DNA of 64,000 nt from Aeromicrobium chenweiae (GCF_003065605.1 NZ_CP026952.1:1488001-1552000); one strand, 5' to 3'; positions 48,077 to 57,461 are shown, counted from the stretch's first letter. Numbers and translations: made by a program. Notes: a model not told the origin generated them from the sequence alone.

Positions 48077-50484
48077 GCACATACAAGCGACGCACGATTG
48101 TCTTCGCTGGCATTTCGGGCATGTCCCTCGCAGCGGCGGGGTTCATGGCCCCCGGCGCGCTGGCCGCGAACACGATCGACGGGGACGTCTCGGTCACCAA
48201 CACCGAGACCGTCCAGGTTCTGATGGACGCGTCAGGCAAGGTCGACACCCAGCGCATCTACGAGCAGGTGGTGCTGCGGGGCAAGGGCAAGGTCGATCTC
48301 GCCAACCCGGTTTCCACCAAGGGCCTGCGCAACCTCAACGGCTTCGGCGGGTTCGACGTCCGTGACGGAAACGCTCGCATCAAGACCGACGTGGACGGGA
48401 CGAAGAAGTACCGCTCGGTCTCGGACTACACCAAGGACCTGCCCTTGAAGTTCGAGGCGACCTATGAGCTCGACGGCAAGAAGATCAAGCCGTCCGACGT
48501 CGTCGGCCGGACCGGCCGTCTCCAGGTCACGTACCGAGTGACCAACCAGACCGGCACCGAGCAGGAAGTGACCTACCTCGACGGCAAGGGCAAGGAGCAG
48601 ACGTCGACGGAGACCGTCGTCGTCCCCATGGTCGGTTCGATGACCACGACTCTGCCGTCGACGTTCACCAACATCGAAACCAACGGCTCCAACTCCGCCG
48701 GTGACGGTCGTGGCGGCACGCAGCTGTCCTACACCATGACGCTGTTCCCGCCGATCGGTGAATCCGTGGCCGAGGTCGGCTACTCCGCCGACGTGAAGGA
48801 CGCGATCATTCCAAAGGCCAGCCTGTCGGCATTGCCGGTCAACGCGATCGAGAACAACTCGTTCAAGGGCGGCGCGGCCAGCTACAAGGGTGGCGCGGAC
48901 AGCGGCCAGGACCTGACGGCCGGAGCGACCGAGATCGACGCGAACTTGCTGAAGATTCGTGACGGCGCCGTCGACCTCGTCGACGGCCTCTTGCAGCTCC
49001 AGGCAGGCGCGAACAAGCTGAGTGCCGGACTGCAGAACGACGCCGCACCGGGCGCCAACAAGCTCGCGGCAGGCGCGAACGAGCTCGACGCCGGCGCGGC
49101 CCAGCTCGGTGCCGGAACGGGCCAGCTCAGCGCCGGAGCCACGAAGCTCAACAAGGGCGCCGGCGACCTGTCGGACGGCACCGGCAAGCTGCGCTCGGGA
49201 GCCAAGCAGCTCAACAAGGGCGCGGGAGATCTCGCGGACGGGACCGGGCAGCTGAGCTCGGGAGCCAAGCAGCTCGACCAGGGTGCTGGCAGCCTGTCGG
49301 ACGGCCTTAAAGAAGCGTCTGCGGGTGGCCCCGCGCTGCTTGACGGCGTGGAGAAGCTGCTCGCGGGTGCCCAGCAGGTCGACGCGGGTCTGACGCAGCT
49401 CCAGACTGCCGTTGGTGCAGGCGTCGGCGATGCTGCCACAGAGGGCACGCTGCGCAATGGCGTTGCCCAGCTCATCGGGGGCGTCGGCTCTCAGGGCCCG
49501 ATCCAGAGTGGTCTTCAGCGGTTGGACGGCGCACTGGCCCAGGCGCAAAACCTTCTGGCTACGCTTCCGGACAGCCCACAGAAGGCTGGGATCGGACAGT
49601 ACCTCGGCGGCGCTAGAGCCGGCATCCCCGAGATCGTCAACGGCCTCAACAGCACGGTTACGGGCGGACTGCAGCAGCTCGATGGCGGTCTGCAGCAGCT
49701 CAACGGTCAGGTTGCGGCAGGAGTGGGAACGCCCGGCTCCACGGTGCCGGGCGGCGGTGCAAGCCTCCGCAACGGCACGGGTCAGCTCATCGGGGGTTTG
49801 AAGCAGTTGCAGACCGAGGGCGGCAAGCTCGCCTCGGGCCTTCAGCAGCTCTCTGCTGGTGCGGACGAGCTGAAGGCGGGGACCGGTGACCTTTCTAAGG
49901 GCGCCGGTGACCTAAACGCCGGTGCAGGCCAGCTCAGGGCCGGGACGGGAGACCTGTCGAAGGGAGCTAGCGACCTCGATGCCGGGGCAGGACAACTGCG
50001 GGACGGCACGGGCGACCTGAAGGCGGGCGCGAGCGAGCTCAATGCCGGAGCAGGAACACTCAAGGCGGGAACGGGTCAGCTGGCTGCTGGCGCGGGCACT
50101 CTGGCCGCTGGCCTCGGCACCGCCGCGGCCGGATCGGGCGAGCTGGCGGCCGGGCTGGACCAGGCCGCCGAGAGCGCTCCTGCCTTGCCGGAGGGCGCGT
50201 CGAAGCTCTCGAAGGAGGGCACCAAGCAGCTGGTCTCGACCGGCAACAAGACGGCCATGGACTACGGACTGAAGTACGCGCTGATCGAGGAGAGCTCCAA
50301 GCGGGGGGCCTCCGCCCAGCCGTACGGCAGCCCCGAAGGGGCCACGGCCCTGACGGCGTACAAGTACGAGATCGCTGGTGAGGACGGTGCGGGCTCGGCC
50401 AACATGAAGCGGGGCCTCGCCGCCCTCGTGCTGCTGGCCGCTGCCGGCGGGTTCGCCGCCGTGCGACGTCGTGGCCTGATCTAG
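48073..50484 (+). CDS. Secreted xxxLxxG heptad-repeat surface protein (YhgE/Pip-like)
   Basis: 803 residues. A signal peptide ends near ALAA (residue 32). Residues 33-290 form a beta-rich domain (TNTETVQVLMDASGK, YKGGADSG). Two blocks of xxxLxxG heptads follow, at about 327-417 and 603-690, built from 21-residue units such as GAKQLNKGAGDLADGTGQLSS (compare TIGR03057). They are separated by a region with GLQQLDGGLQQLNG. The end has one transmembrane helix (RGLAALVLLAAAGGFAAV) and RRRGLI, without LPXTG. Phage-infection protein and YhgE relatives carry similar heptads. The protein is probably anchored outside the membrane as a long coiled rod. Confidence 0.8.
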   Translation: MSTYKRRTIVFAGISGMSLAAAGFMAPGALAANTIDGDVSVTNTETVQVLMDASGKVDTQRIYEQVVLRGKGKVDLANPVSTKGLRNLNGFGGFDVRDGNARIKTDVDGTKKYRSVSDYTKDLPLKFEATYELDGKKIKPSDVVGRTGRLQVTYRVTNQTGTEQEVTYLDGKGKEQTSTETVVVPMVGSMTTTLPSTFTNIETNGSNSAGDGRGGTQLSYTMTLFPPIGESVAEVGYSADVKDAIIPKASLSALPVNAIENNSFKGGAASYKGGADSGQDLTAGATEIDANLLKIRDGAVDLVDGLLQLQAGANKLSAGLQNDAAPGANKLAAGANELDAGAAQLGAGTGQLSAGATKLNKGAGDLSDGTGKLRSGAKQLNKGAGDLADGTGQLSSGAKQLDQGAGSLSDGLKEASAGGPALLDGVEKLLAGAQQVDAGLTQLQTAVGAGVGDAATEGTLRNGVAQLIGGVGSQGPIQSGLQRLDGALAQAQNLLATLPDSPQKAGIGQYLGGARAGIPEIVNGLNSTVTGGLQQLDGGLQQLNGQVAAGVGTPGSTVPGGGASLRNGTGQLIGGLKQLQTEGGKLASGLQQLSAGADELKAGTGDLSKGAGDLNAGAGQLRAGTGDLSKGASDLDAGAGQLRDGTGDLKAGASELNAGAGTLKAGTGQLAAGAGTLAAGLGTAAAGSGELAAGLDQAAESAPALPEGASKLSKEGTKQLVSTGNKTAMDYGLKYALIEESSKRGASAQPYGSPEGATALTAYKYEIAGEDGAGSANMKRGLAALVLLAAAGGFAAVRRRGLI
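49051..49323 (+). repeat. First block of 21-residue heptad triplets
   Basis: Codes for residues 327-417. Units GANKLAAGANELDAGAAQLGA, GATKLNKGAGDLSDGTGKLRS, GAKQLNKGAGDLADGTGQLSS and GAKQLDQGAGSLSDGLKEASA are seen with one extra heptad (GTGQLSA) after the first. Phase is kept in steps of 7 residues throughout. Confidence 0.85.
49879..50130 (+). repeat. Second block: four tandem 63-bp units
   Basis: Codes for residues 603-686 as four consecutive 21-residue repeats, each beginning GTGDL or GTGQL and continuing with two heptads of the form xxGAxxL. The first two differ at three residues, suggesting recent duplication; the last is the most diverged. Confidence 0.85.
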
Positions 50485-50501
50485 GACCGCCATACCTGGC
50501 A

Positions 50502-50529
50502 GCGCCGCAGTCCTTCGGGGCTGCGGCGC
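50502..50529 (+). terminator. Terminator after the heptad-repeat operon
   Basis: GCGCCGCAG and CTGCGGCGC arms, extended through a T-G pair and CC/GG to a TTCG tetraloop, make a stem of about 12 bp 18 nt after the stop. Confidence 0.8.
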
Positions 50530-50552
50530 CGCCGTGTTTCTGCGCAGTGTTC

Positions 50553-50558
50553 TAGGGT
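50553..50558 (+). promoter_or_regulatory. -10 of M18 aminopeptidase promoter
   Basis: TAGGGT ends 9 nt before the ATG; transcription would start within 2-4 nt of the start codon. Confidence 0.45.
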
Positions 50559-50567
50559 GAGAGCCTT

Positions 50568-51818
50568 ATGACGATCGCTCCCGCTGCCGACCTCTGCGAC
50601 TTCATCGATCGCTCGCCGACCCCGTTCCACGTGTGCCGCACGGTCGCGGCCGAGCTGACGGGGGCGGGCTACGAGGAGCTGCGCGAGGCCGAGGCCTGGC
50701 CGCAGCGGCCGGGCCGCTTCTTCGTCGTCCGCGGCGGGTCGCTCGTCGCGTGGTCGACCGAGGGCGAGACGTCGCCCGCGGACGCGTTCCGTGTCGTCGG
50801 GGGACACACCGACAGCCCCAACCTGCGGGTCAAGCAGCACCACGACCTCGTGCAGGAGGGCCTGGGCGTCGTGGCGCTGCACCCGTACGGCGGCGCGTGG
50901 CTCAACTCCTGGCTCGACCGCGACCTCGGCATCGCCGGGCGGCTCGCCCTGCGTGACGGCGGGGAACGGCTCGTCCACATCGAGGAGCCGGTCCTGCGGG
51001 TGCCGCAGCTCGCGATCCACCTGTCCGCCGAGCGCAAGATCGACCTGGACCCGCAGCGGCACCTCAACGGCATCTGGTCCACGTCGCCGGGCACGTTCCT
51101 CGACCTCGTGGCCGACCGGGCGCAGGTGTCCCGGGACGACATCCTCGGCTTCGAGCTGATGACGCACGACACCGCGCCGAGCCGGCTGACCGTCAACGGC
51201 GAGCTCGTCAGCGCCCCGCGCCTGGACAACCAGACGACGTGCTTCGCGGGCACCCGCGCGCTGCTCGCCGCGAAGCCGGTCACCGGCGTGCGTCCGGTGC
51301 TGGCGCTGTTCGACCACGAGGAGGTCGGCAGCACGTCGGAGCGTGGTGCGCAGTCGGACCTGCTCATCACGGTGCTCGAGCGGATCGTGCTCGCCGCGGG
51401 CGGGTCCCGCGACGACTTCCACCGCGCGATCGCCGCGTCGGTGTGCGCCTCCGGCGACATGGCGCACGCGACCCACCCCAGCCACGCCGAGCGCCACGAA
51501 CCGCTGCACCACATCGAGATCGGCGGCGGTCCGGTGCTCAAGGTGCACCCCAATCTGCGCTACGCGACGGACGCCGTCGGCACGGCGCACTTCGCCCGGG
51601 CCTGCGAGCAGGCCGGCGTCCCGCTGCAGCGGTACGAGCACCGGGCGGACCTGCCGTGCGGCTCGACGATCGGCCCGCTCAGTGCCGCCCGCACCGGGAT
51701 GCTCACGGTCGACGTCGGCGCCCCGCAGCTGGCGATGCACTCGGCCCGCGAGGTCATGGGCGCGGCCGACGTCGATCCGTACGCCGCTTCCCTCGCGGCG
51801 TTCCTGTCCCCGGCCTGA
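50568..51818 (+). CDS. M18 family aspartyl aminopeptidase
   Basis: 416-residue cytosolic metallo-aminopeptidase releasing N-terminal acidic (or other) residues. Metal-binding blocks are [12 protein letters not shown] (His-x-Asp), APRLDNQ (bridging Asp), LFDHEEVGS (catalytic Glu then Glu ligand), [12 protein letters not shown] (Asp) and [11 protein letters not shown] (final His). N-terminal [23 protein letters not shown] is typical of the family. The length is normal. It is expressed from its own near-leaderless promoter behind a strong terminator. Confidence 0.93.
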   Translation: MTIAPAADLCDFIDRSPTPFHVCRTVAAELTGAGYEELREAEAWPQRPGRFFVVRGGSLVAWSTEGETSPADAFRVVGGHTDSPNLRVKQHHDLVQEGLGVVALHPYGGAWLNSWLDRDLGIAGRLALRDGGERLVHIEEPVLRVPQLAIHLSAERKIDLDPQRHLNGIWSTSPGTFLDLVADRAQVSRDDILGFELMTHDTAPSRLTVNGELVSAPRLDNQTTCFAGTRALLAAKPVTGVRPVLALFDHEEVGSTSERGAQSDLLITVLERIVLAAGGSRDDFHRAIAASVCASGDMAHATHPSHAERHEPLHHIEIGGGPVLKVHPNLRYATDAVGTAHFARACEQAGVPLQRYEHRADLPCGSTIGPLSAARTGMLTVDVGAPQLAMHSAREVMGAADVDPYAASLAAFLSPA

Positions 51819-51873
51819 CGGAGACAGGCAGATCGTCCCGCCACCCCGCTATCGTGCCGGTGGGGGAGTCGCG

Positions 51874-52026
51874 TACGATTGAGAGTGCGCTGATGGCCTG
51901 TGCGTACCTCGGACGTAGCAGGCCCGCACTCGTGCCCTGCCAAGTGATTCTTCCCCGGCATCCTCACGATCCAAGGGCTGTCAGACGTGCCCGACAATTC
52001 CACCCATCCATCGGAGCAACTCCTTT
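51874..52026 (+). promoter_or_regulatory. rpsA promoter and leader
   Basis: TACGAT (51874-51879) is a good -10, so the rpsA transcript would carry a leader of about 140 nt. A hairpin GCCTG...CAGGC with an inner CGT/ACG pairing lies at 51896-51923. GGAGCAA near 52014 is the ribosome site of rpsA. rpsA leaders in other bacteria mediate autoregulation by S1; whether this one does is unknown. Confidence 0.45.
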
Positions 52027-52030
52027 ATGA
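51893..52030 (+). CDS. Possible 45-residue leader ORF overlapping rpsA
   Basis: An ATG 6-7 nt after the expected transcription start opens a 45-codon frame beginning MACAYLGRSRPALVP and ending HPSIGATPL. Its TGA overlaps the rpsA ATG as ATGA, the coupling arrangement used throughout this genome. No homology is recognised and composition is Arg/Pro-rich, so it may be chance. Confidence 0.25.
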   Translation: MACAYLGRSRPALVPCQVILPRHPHDPRAVRRARQFHPSIGATPL

Positions 52031-53490
52031 CTAGCAGCATCGCCCACGTGGCACCCCAGGTCGCGATCAACGACATCGGCTCTGAGGCAGACTTCCTCGC
52101 CGCCATCGACCTGACCATCAAGTACTTCAACGACGGTGACATCGTCGAAGGCACCATCGTGAAGGTCGATCGTGACGAGGTCCTCCTCGACATCGGTTAC
52201 AAGACCGAAGGTGTCATCCCCTCCCGCGAGCTCTCCATCAAGCACGACGTCGACCCCAACGAGGTCGTTTCCGTCGGAGACAGCGTCGAGGCCCTGGTGC
52301 TCCAGAAGGAGGACAAGGAAGGCCGTCTGATCCTCTCGAAGAAGCGTGCGCAGTACGAGCGTGCGTGGGGCGACATCGAGAAGATCAAGGCCGAGGACGG
52401 AGTTGTCGAAGGCACCGTCATCGAGGTCGTCAAGGGCGGCCTCATCATGGACATCGGTCTGCGCGGCTTCCTGCCGGCGTCGCTGGTCGAGATGCGCCGC
52501 GTGCGCGACCTCGACCCGTACATCGGTCAGAAGATCGAGGCCAAGATCATCGAGCTCGACAAGAACCGCAACAACGTGGTCCTGTCGCGCCGTGCCTGGC
52601 TCGAGCAGACCCAGTCGGCCGTGCGCCAGAACTTCCTCACCGAGCTCCAGAAGGGGCAGGTCCGCAAGGGCGTCATCTCCTCGATCGTCAACTTCGGTGC
52701 GTTCGTGGACCTCGGCGGCGTCGACGGACTCGTCCACGTCTCGGAGCTGTCGTGGAAGCACATCGATCACCCGAACGAGGTCGTCCAGGTCGGCGACGAG
52801 GTCACCGTGGAGGTGCTCGACGTCGACATGGACCGCGAGCGCGTCTCGCTGTCCCTCAAGGCGACGCAGGAAGACCCGTGGCAGCACTTCGCCCGTACCC
52901 ACCAGATCGGCCAGATCGTCCCGGGCAAGGCGACCAAGCTCGTCCCGTTCGGTGCGTTCGTCCGCGTCGAGGAGGGCATCGAGGGCCTGGTGCACATCTC
53001 CGAGCTCGCCGAGCGTCACGTCGAGATCCCCGAGCAGGTCGTCCAGATCGGCGACTCGGTCATGGTCAAGATCATCGACATCGACCTCGAGCGTCGTCGC
53101 ATCTCGCTGTCGCTCAAGCAGGCGAACGAGACCGAGGCCTCGGCCACGGACGACTTCGACCCGACGCTGTACGGCATGACGTCGTCGTACGACGAGCAGG
53201 GCAACTACATCTACCCCGAAGGTTTCGATCCTGAGACCGGTGAGTGGCAGGAAGGCTTCGACGAGGCCCGCGCCGCATGGGAGAAGCAGTACGCCGAGGC
53301 GCACGAGCGCTGGGAAGCCCACAAGAAGCAGATCCAGGAGGCCGAGAAGGCTGGCCTCGAGGCTGCTGCGGCATCCAACTACTCGTCGGACTCGTCCGCC
53401 GGGTCCGAGGACGCCCCGCAGGAGGGTTCGCTGGCCTCCGACGAGGCCCTGCAGGCCCTGCGCGAGAAGCTCACCGGCGGCGAGGCGTAA
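52027..53490 (+). CDS. rpsA: 30S ribosomal protein S1
   Basis: 487 residues with four S1 RNA-binding domains at roughly 35-105, 120-190, 205-275 and 292-362: GDIVEGTIVKVDRDEVLLDIGYKTEGVIP, GVVEGTVIEVVKGGLIMDIGLRGFLPASL, GQVRKGVISSIVNFGAFVDLGGVDGLVHVSEL and the GQIVPGKATKLVPFGAFVRVEEGIEGLVH block. A long acidic, Ala/Glu-rich tail follows, as in mycobacterial S1. It brings mRNAs to the ribosome. The window has many leaderless genes, for which S1 dependence differs. It ends at a bidirectional terminator. Confidence 0.97.
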   Translation: MTSSIAHVAPQVAINDIGSEADFLAAIDLTIKYFNDGDIVEGTIVKVDRDEVLLDIGYKTEGVIPSRELSIKHDVDPNEVVSVGDSVEALVLQKEDKEGRLILSKKRAQYERAWGDIEKIKAEDGVVEGTVIEVVKGGLIMDIGLRGFLPASLVEMRRVRDLDPYIGQKIEAKIIELDKNRNNVVLSRRAWLEQTQSAVRQNFLTELQKGQVRKGVISSIVNFGAFVDLGGVDGLVHVSELSWKHIDHPNEVVQVGDEVTVEVLDVDMDRERVSLSLKATQEDPWQHFARTHQIGQIVPGKATKLVPFGAFVRVEEGIEGLVHISELAERHVEIPEQVVQIGDSVMVKIIDIDLERRRISLSLKQANETEASATDDFDPTLYGMTSSYDEQGNYIYPEGFDPETGEWQEGFDEARAAWEKQYAEAHERWEAHKKQIQEAEKAGLEAAAASNYSSDSSAGSEDAPQEGSLASDEALQALREKLTGGEA

Positions 53491-53505
53491 CCACCGCCCG
53501 TCACC

Positions 53506-53545
53506 ACGCAGAAACCCCCGGTCCTCGGACCGGGGGTTTCTGCGT
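53506..53545. terminator. Bidirectional terminator, rpsA / acyl-CoA ligase
   Basis: An 18-bp perfect palindromic stem (ACGCAGAAACCCCCGGTC and complement) with a CTCG loop lies between two convergent genes. AAAC/GTTT tracts within the stem give U-rich RNA on both strands. Confidence 0.85.
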
Positions 53546-53546
53546 G

Positions 53547-54866
53547 TCACGGGGCCGACAGCTCGGTCCTGCGGACCTTGCCGGTGGCGGTGCGCGGCAG
53601 CGCGTCCAGGCGTTCGTACGTCTTGGGACGCTTGGGCGGCGACAGGCGGCTCGCGGCGAGGTCGCGCAGCGTCTGCTCGTCCACGGCACCGACGTACGCC
53701 GCGCACACCCGCTGGCCCCACCGTTCGTCGTCGCGGCCGAAGACGGCGAGGTCGACGAGACCGGGAGCGTCCTCGAGCGCTGCCTCGACCTCGGCCGGGT
53801 AGACGTTGACCCCGCCGCTGATGATCAGGTCCTCCCGGCGCGAGTCGAGGTGGACGTAGCCGTCGTCGACCCGGCCGAGGTCACCGACCGAGAACGCCGG
53901 ACCGTCCGGGGTGTCGCGCCACGTCGCGGCGGTCTTCTCCGGTGCGTTCCAGTACGTGAAGCGGGCCCAGGGTGGCACCGCGCACCACAGCTGGCCGTCC
54001 TCGTCGGTGGTGACGACGCGACCCGGTCGGGCGCGGCCCAGCGTGCCGGGGCGCGCCGCCCACTCGGCGGCCGGGCAGGCCGTGAACTGCCCCTCGGTCG
54101 ATCCGTAGAACTCCCACACGGTGTCGACGCCGAACAGCGCGTGCGCCCGCCGACGGATCGGCTCGGGGCACGGTGCCCCGGCGTGGGCGACGAGACGGAA
54201 CGAGGACAGGTCCGGGCTGACGCCGCGCTCGTCGAGATGGGCGAACAGCCGCTGCAGGTGGGCGGGGACGCAGAACATCGACGTCGGCCGCAGGGTGTCC
54301 ACGGCGTCGAGGAAGTCGACGGGATCGAAGGCGGGCAGCACCGCGATCGAGCCGCCGGCCAGGATCGTGCCCATCGCGAACCGCAACGGTGCGGAGTGGT
54401 AGATCGGCGAGACGACCAGGTCCAGGTCGTCCGCGCAGAACCCCCAGAGCTCACGTTCCTCCTGCACCAGGGCGGCGGCGTCCTGCGGGGACAGCAGGCC
54501 GGACCAGACCCCCTTGGGACGGCCGGTCGTGCCCGACGTGAAGTGCATCGGGCGGCACCGCGGGTCGACGGAGAGATCGGTCGCCGGGCCCTCGAGGAGT
54601 TGGTCGAGCCCGGCGGCGTCGTCGATCACCAGCGCGGGGGAGACGTCGGCGATGATCCGGTCCCGCTCGTACGGCGTCAGGCGGGGGTCCAGCGGCACGG
54701 GGACGATCCCGGAGCGGGAGGCGCCCAGCACGACGCTGACGTACGTCGGTGAGCCCGGCACGGACAGCACCACCCGGTCACCGAGGGTGAGGCCCCGGTC
54801 AGCCAGGGCGCCGGCGACGCGGCGCTGATCGTGCTCGCTCTGGGCGGCGGTGAGGACAGGAAGCAC
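53547..54866 (-). CDS. AMP-dependent acyl-CoA synthetase/ligase, compact form
   Basis: 439 residues, shorter than the usual 500-550. Adenylation motifs are complete: HFTSGTTGRPKGVW (P-loop), EFYGSTEG (A5), SVGDLGRVDDGYVHLDSRREDLIISGGVNVYP (A7-A8 hinge) and LPRTATGKVRR with the catalytic Lys (A10). The shortening is at the N-terminus and in linker loops. The GTG start at 54866 has AAAGG upstream. The acyl substrate is unknown; o-succinylbenzoate-CoA ligase (MenE) and medium-chain ligases are possibilities, but no menaquinone genes are nearby. Confidence 0.87.
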   Translation of the reverse strand: MLPVLTAAQSEHDQRRVAGALADRGLTLGDRVVLSVPGSPTYVSVVLGASRSGIVPVPLDPRLTPYERDRIIADVSPALVIDDAAGLDQLLEGPATDLSVDPRCRPMHFTSGTTGRPKGVWSGLLSPQDAAALVQEERELWGFCADDLDLVVSPIYHSAPLRFAMGTILAGGSIAVLPAFDPVDFLDAVDTLRPTSMFCVPAHLQRLFAHLDERGVSPDLSSFRLVAHAGAPCPEPIRRRAHALFGVDTVWEFYGSTEGQFTACPAAEWAARPGTLGRARPGRVVTTDEDGQLWCAVPPWARFTYWNAPEKTAATWRDTPDGPAFSVGDLGRVDDGYVHLDSRREDLIISGGVNVYPAEVEAALEDAPGLVDLAVFGRDDERWGQRVCAAYVGAVDEQTLRDLAASRLSPPKRPKTYERLDALPRTATGKVRRTELSAP

Positions 54867-54950
54867 GTGGACCTTTCACATCGTGAGACATCAGTCACCG
54901 CGGCCCCTGTGGATGGACCGTTCGGCGTGAACTAGCGGTCACAGTATGGT

Positions 54951-54969
54951 TGACTCGAACGTTGAGTCA
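54951..54969. promoter_or_regulatory. 19-bp near-palindrome, possible operator
   Basis: TGACTC and GAGTCA flank GAACGTT, directly upstream of the secreted SH3-like gene if that gene starts at 55000. It contains one actinobacterial SOS-box half (TCGAAC) but not the second, so a LexA role is not supported. Confidence 0.25.
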
Positions 54970-54999
54970 GACGTCGTCGACGCACAAGGTGGTCCCTCC

Positions 55000-55896
55000 G
55001 TGGCAGATTCTCGCCACAAGCACGCAGCGCAGCGCCCCCGGCGCACCGTTCGTACCCCCCGCTCCGCACGAGCAGTCGTCCTGCCTCTCGCCGGCCTCCT
55101 GGCCATCGGTGGGGTCGCGGGCGTCGCGGTGGCCCAGGGTGGCAACGGTGACTCGCCGGCAGCCGGACCCCAGGCCACGACGACAACGACGACGACCTCG
55201 GCGGCTGCGAAGAAGCTGCCGAAGAAGGACCTGTTCGCCGCCTCCGTGAGCCGGGGTCGCGCCCCGGCGACCGTGAGCCGCAGCGCCGAGCGTCCGCCGC
55301 TGCCCAACGCCGCGGCGGTCGAGGACACGATTGAGGGCGTGCGCTTCGCGCCGAAGGGGCTCGAGATCCACGCCTCGGCGAAGACGTCGTCGCCCGTGCT
55401 GGCCGCGGTGGCACCGGGGGACACCGTCGAGGTCACCGGCAAGACGTCCCGTGGTTGGGCCGAGATCGTGCACAAGGGTCTGCCCCGGTGGGTGAAGGCC
55501 TCCAGCATCGCCAAGGAGATGCCGCTCGGCACCTCCCCGTGCGCGTCCGGCTCCGGCCCCGAGAGCGGCCTGCAGCCCGACACCATCAAGGTGCACCGCG
55601 CCGTCTGCGCCAAGTTCCCGTCGATCACCAGCTACGGCGGCCTCGCCGGTCGCGGTGAGCACGGCACCGGTCAGGCCCTCGACATCATGGTGTCCTCCGA
55701 CCTCGGCAGCGAGATCGCCGCGTTCCTGCAGGAGCACCGTGCCGACCTCGGCATCGAGTACCTCATCTGGCGCCAGCAGATCTGGCGTCCTGCCACGTCG
55801 CCCAGCTGGCGCGGCATGAGCGACCGCGGCGGCGCGACGGCCAACCACATGGACCACGTGCACGTCACGACCTATGGCAGCTCCGCGATCGGCTAG
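55000..55896 (+). CDS. Membrane-anchored SH3-like protein with ARB_07466-type C-terminal domain
   Basis: 298 residues from the GTG at 55000 (AAGGTGG 7 nt upstream); an ATG at 54946 would add 18. A basic N-terminus and one transmembrane helix (AVVLPLAGLLAIGGVAGVAVA) lead to a Thr-rich linker. Then come an SH3-like segment (VRFAPKGLEIHASAKTSSPVLAAVAPGDTVEVTGKTSRGWAEIVH, ending WVKAS) and a C-terminal domain with SYGGLAGRGEHGTGQALDIMVS and the ending MDHVHVTTYG. His and Asp in HGTGQALDIM and HVHV recall peptidoglycan L,D-peptidase-like folds, so a cell-wall role is plausible but unproven. Confidence 0.8.
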   Translation: MADSRHKHAAQRPRRTVRTPRSARAVVLPLAGLLAIGGVAGVAVAQGGNGDSPAAGPQATTTTTTTSAAAKKLPKKDLFAASVSRGRAPATVSRSAERPPLPNAAAVEDTIEGVRFAPKGLEIHASAKTSSPVLAAVAPGDTVEVTGKTSRGWAEIVHKGLPRWVKASSIAKEMPLGTSPCASGSGPESGLQPDTIKVHRAVCAKFPSITSYGGLAGRGEHGTGQALDIMVSSDLGSEIAAFLQEHRADLGIEYLIWRQQIWRPATSPSWRGMSDRGGATANHMDHVHVTTYGSSAIG

Positions 55897-55905
55897 GGGC
55901 CCCGC

Positions 55906-56517
55906 ATGCTGAAGGTCGGGCTCACCGGCGGCATCGGCTCGGGCAAGAGCACCGTCAGCGCGCTGCTGGCCGCGCACGGTGCCGTCGTCATCGACTATGA
56001 CCAGCTGGCGCGCGACGTCGTCGCTCCCGGCAGCCCGACTCTGGCCGAGATCGCTGCGCGTTTCGGCGACGAGGTCATCGCCGCAGACGGCTCACTGGAC
56101 CGCCCTGCGCTCGGGGCCATCGTCTTCGCGGACGCCGAGGCGTTGTCGGACCTCAACGGCATCACCCACCCGGCGATCCGTCGGCTGGCCGACGAACGCC
56201 AGGACGCAGCCGGCTCCGACGCCATCGTCGTGCACGACAACCCGCTGCTGGTCGAGATGGGTGCCGCGGCCCTGTGTGACGTCGTGGTGGTCGTGGACGT
56301 CCCCGTCGACGTCCAGGTCGACCGGCTCACGACGCTGCGGGGGATGAGCGAGGCCGACGCCCGCGCCCGGATCGCCGCGCAGGCCTCACGTGAAGAAAGG
56401 ACCGGTGCCGCCGATCTGGTGATCGACAACACCGGTCCTCAGGACGAGCTCGCCCTCATCGTCGGGGGAACCTGGGACGAGCTCGTGTCCAGGGCAGCCG
56501 CCAAGGCTGCTGTCTAG
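55906..56517 (+). CDS. coaE: Dephospho-CoA kinase
   Basis: 203-residue P-loop kinase catalysing the last step of CoA synthesis. [13 protein letters not shown] is Walker [16 protein letters not shown] holds the catalytic Asp, and [39 protein letters not shown] is the CoA-binding lid. The C-terminus has LVIDNTG. Actinobacterial versions sometimes carry an extra DUF domain; this one does not. It lies 9 nt after the SH3-like gene. Its TAG and the sigma-factor TAG on the other strand share CTAG. Confidence 0.96.
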   Translation: MLKVGLTGGIGSGKSTVSALLAAHGAVVIDYDQLARDVVAPGSPTLAEIAARFGDEVIAADGSLDRPALGAIVFADAEALSDLNGITHPAIRRLADERQDAAGSDAIVVHDNPLLVEMGAAALCDVVVVVDVPVDVQVDRLTTLRGMSEADARARIAAQASREERTGAADLVIDNTGPQDELALIVGGTWDELVSRAAAKAAV

Positions 56518-57461
56518 GCCGCCAGGTCCGGATCGGCGATCCGGCGCAGGGTGGCCAATGACTCGCGCTCGAGCTGGCGGACCCGCTCGGCCGAGATGCC
56601 GTGACGCTTGCCGATGTCGGCGAGCTTCTGCTGGCGACCGTCGAGCAGGCCGTACCGGGCCCGGACGATGTCCGCCTCGCGCGGACCGAGGTGGTCCACG
56701 AGGGTCGCGATCAGGTGACGCGACTCGTCGTCGAGGACGGCGAAGTCGGGTCCGGGCTGCGTCTCACGCGCGATGAGGTCACCGAGCGACGTGTCGCCGT
56801 CCTCGTCCACGGGGGAGTCGAGGCTGACGTGGTCCCGTCCCCAGGCCATCAGGTCGATGACGCGGTCGACGTCCATGCCCAGCTCCAGCGCGATCTCGGC
56901 CGGCTCCGGGTCGTACCCGAGCTGACGCTCGAGATTGCGGCGCGCGGCGGTCACCTGGTTGAGCTCCTCGACCACGTGCACGGGCAGACGGACCACACGG
57001 GCCTGCTGCGCGATGCCGCGGGTGATGGCCTGACGCACCCACCACGTGGCGTACGTCGAGAACTTGAATCCCTTGGCGTAGTCGAACTTCTCGACCGCGC
57101 GGATGAGGCCCGTGTTGCCCTCCTGGACGAGGTCGAGCATCGGCATGGCCGAGCGGCCGTACTTGCGGGCGATCGAGACGACGAGGCGCAGGTTCGCCTG
57201 GATGAACTCCTGGATCGCGCGGTCGCCCTCCTCGGCGAGCCAGGTCAGCTCCTCCTCCGTGGCCGACTTGGGCGCTCCGCCCTTCTTGCGGCCGACGCGT
57301 CCTTCCTCCAGCAGGTGGCGGGCGAACAATCCTGCTTCAACGGTCTTGCTCAGCTCGACCTCCCGCTCGGCATCGAGCAGGGGAGTGCGAGCGATCTCGG
57401 CGAGGTACATGCCGACGCTGTCCTTGCCCTCGGCGGTGGTGTTGCCGGTCCTGGTGCTCAC
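56514..57461 (-). CDS. sigB: RNA polymerase sigma factor, SigB-like (group 2 sigma-70)
   Basis: 315 residues from the GTG at 57461, with GGGAG 8 nt upstream; an ATG at 57476 lacks a ribosome site. Region 1.2 is [16 protein letters not shown]. Regions 2.1-2.4 run from [60 protein letters not shown]. Region 4 is [45 protein letters not shown]. There is no long acidic N-terminal region, so this is not the principal factor. SigB in mycobacteria governs stress and stationary phase. The promoter upstream looks ECF-sigma dependent. Confidence 0.92.
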   Translation of the reverse strand: MSTRTGNTTAEGKDSVGMYLAEIARTPLLDAEREVELSKTVEAGLFARHLLEEGRVGRKKGGAPKSATEEELTWLAEEGDRAIQEFIQANLRLVVSIARKYGRSAMPMLDLVQEGNTGLIRAVEKFDYAKGFKFSTYATWWVRQAITRGIAQQARVVRLPVHVVEELNQVTAARRNLERQLGYDPEPAEIALELGMDVDRVIDLMAWGRDHVSLDSPVDEDGDTSLGDLIARETQPGPDFAVLDDESRHLIATLVDHLGPREADIVRARYGLLDGRQQKLADIGKRHGISAERVRQLERESLATLRRIADPDLAA

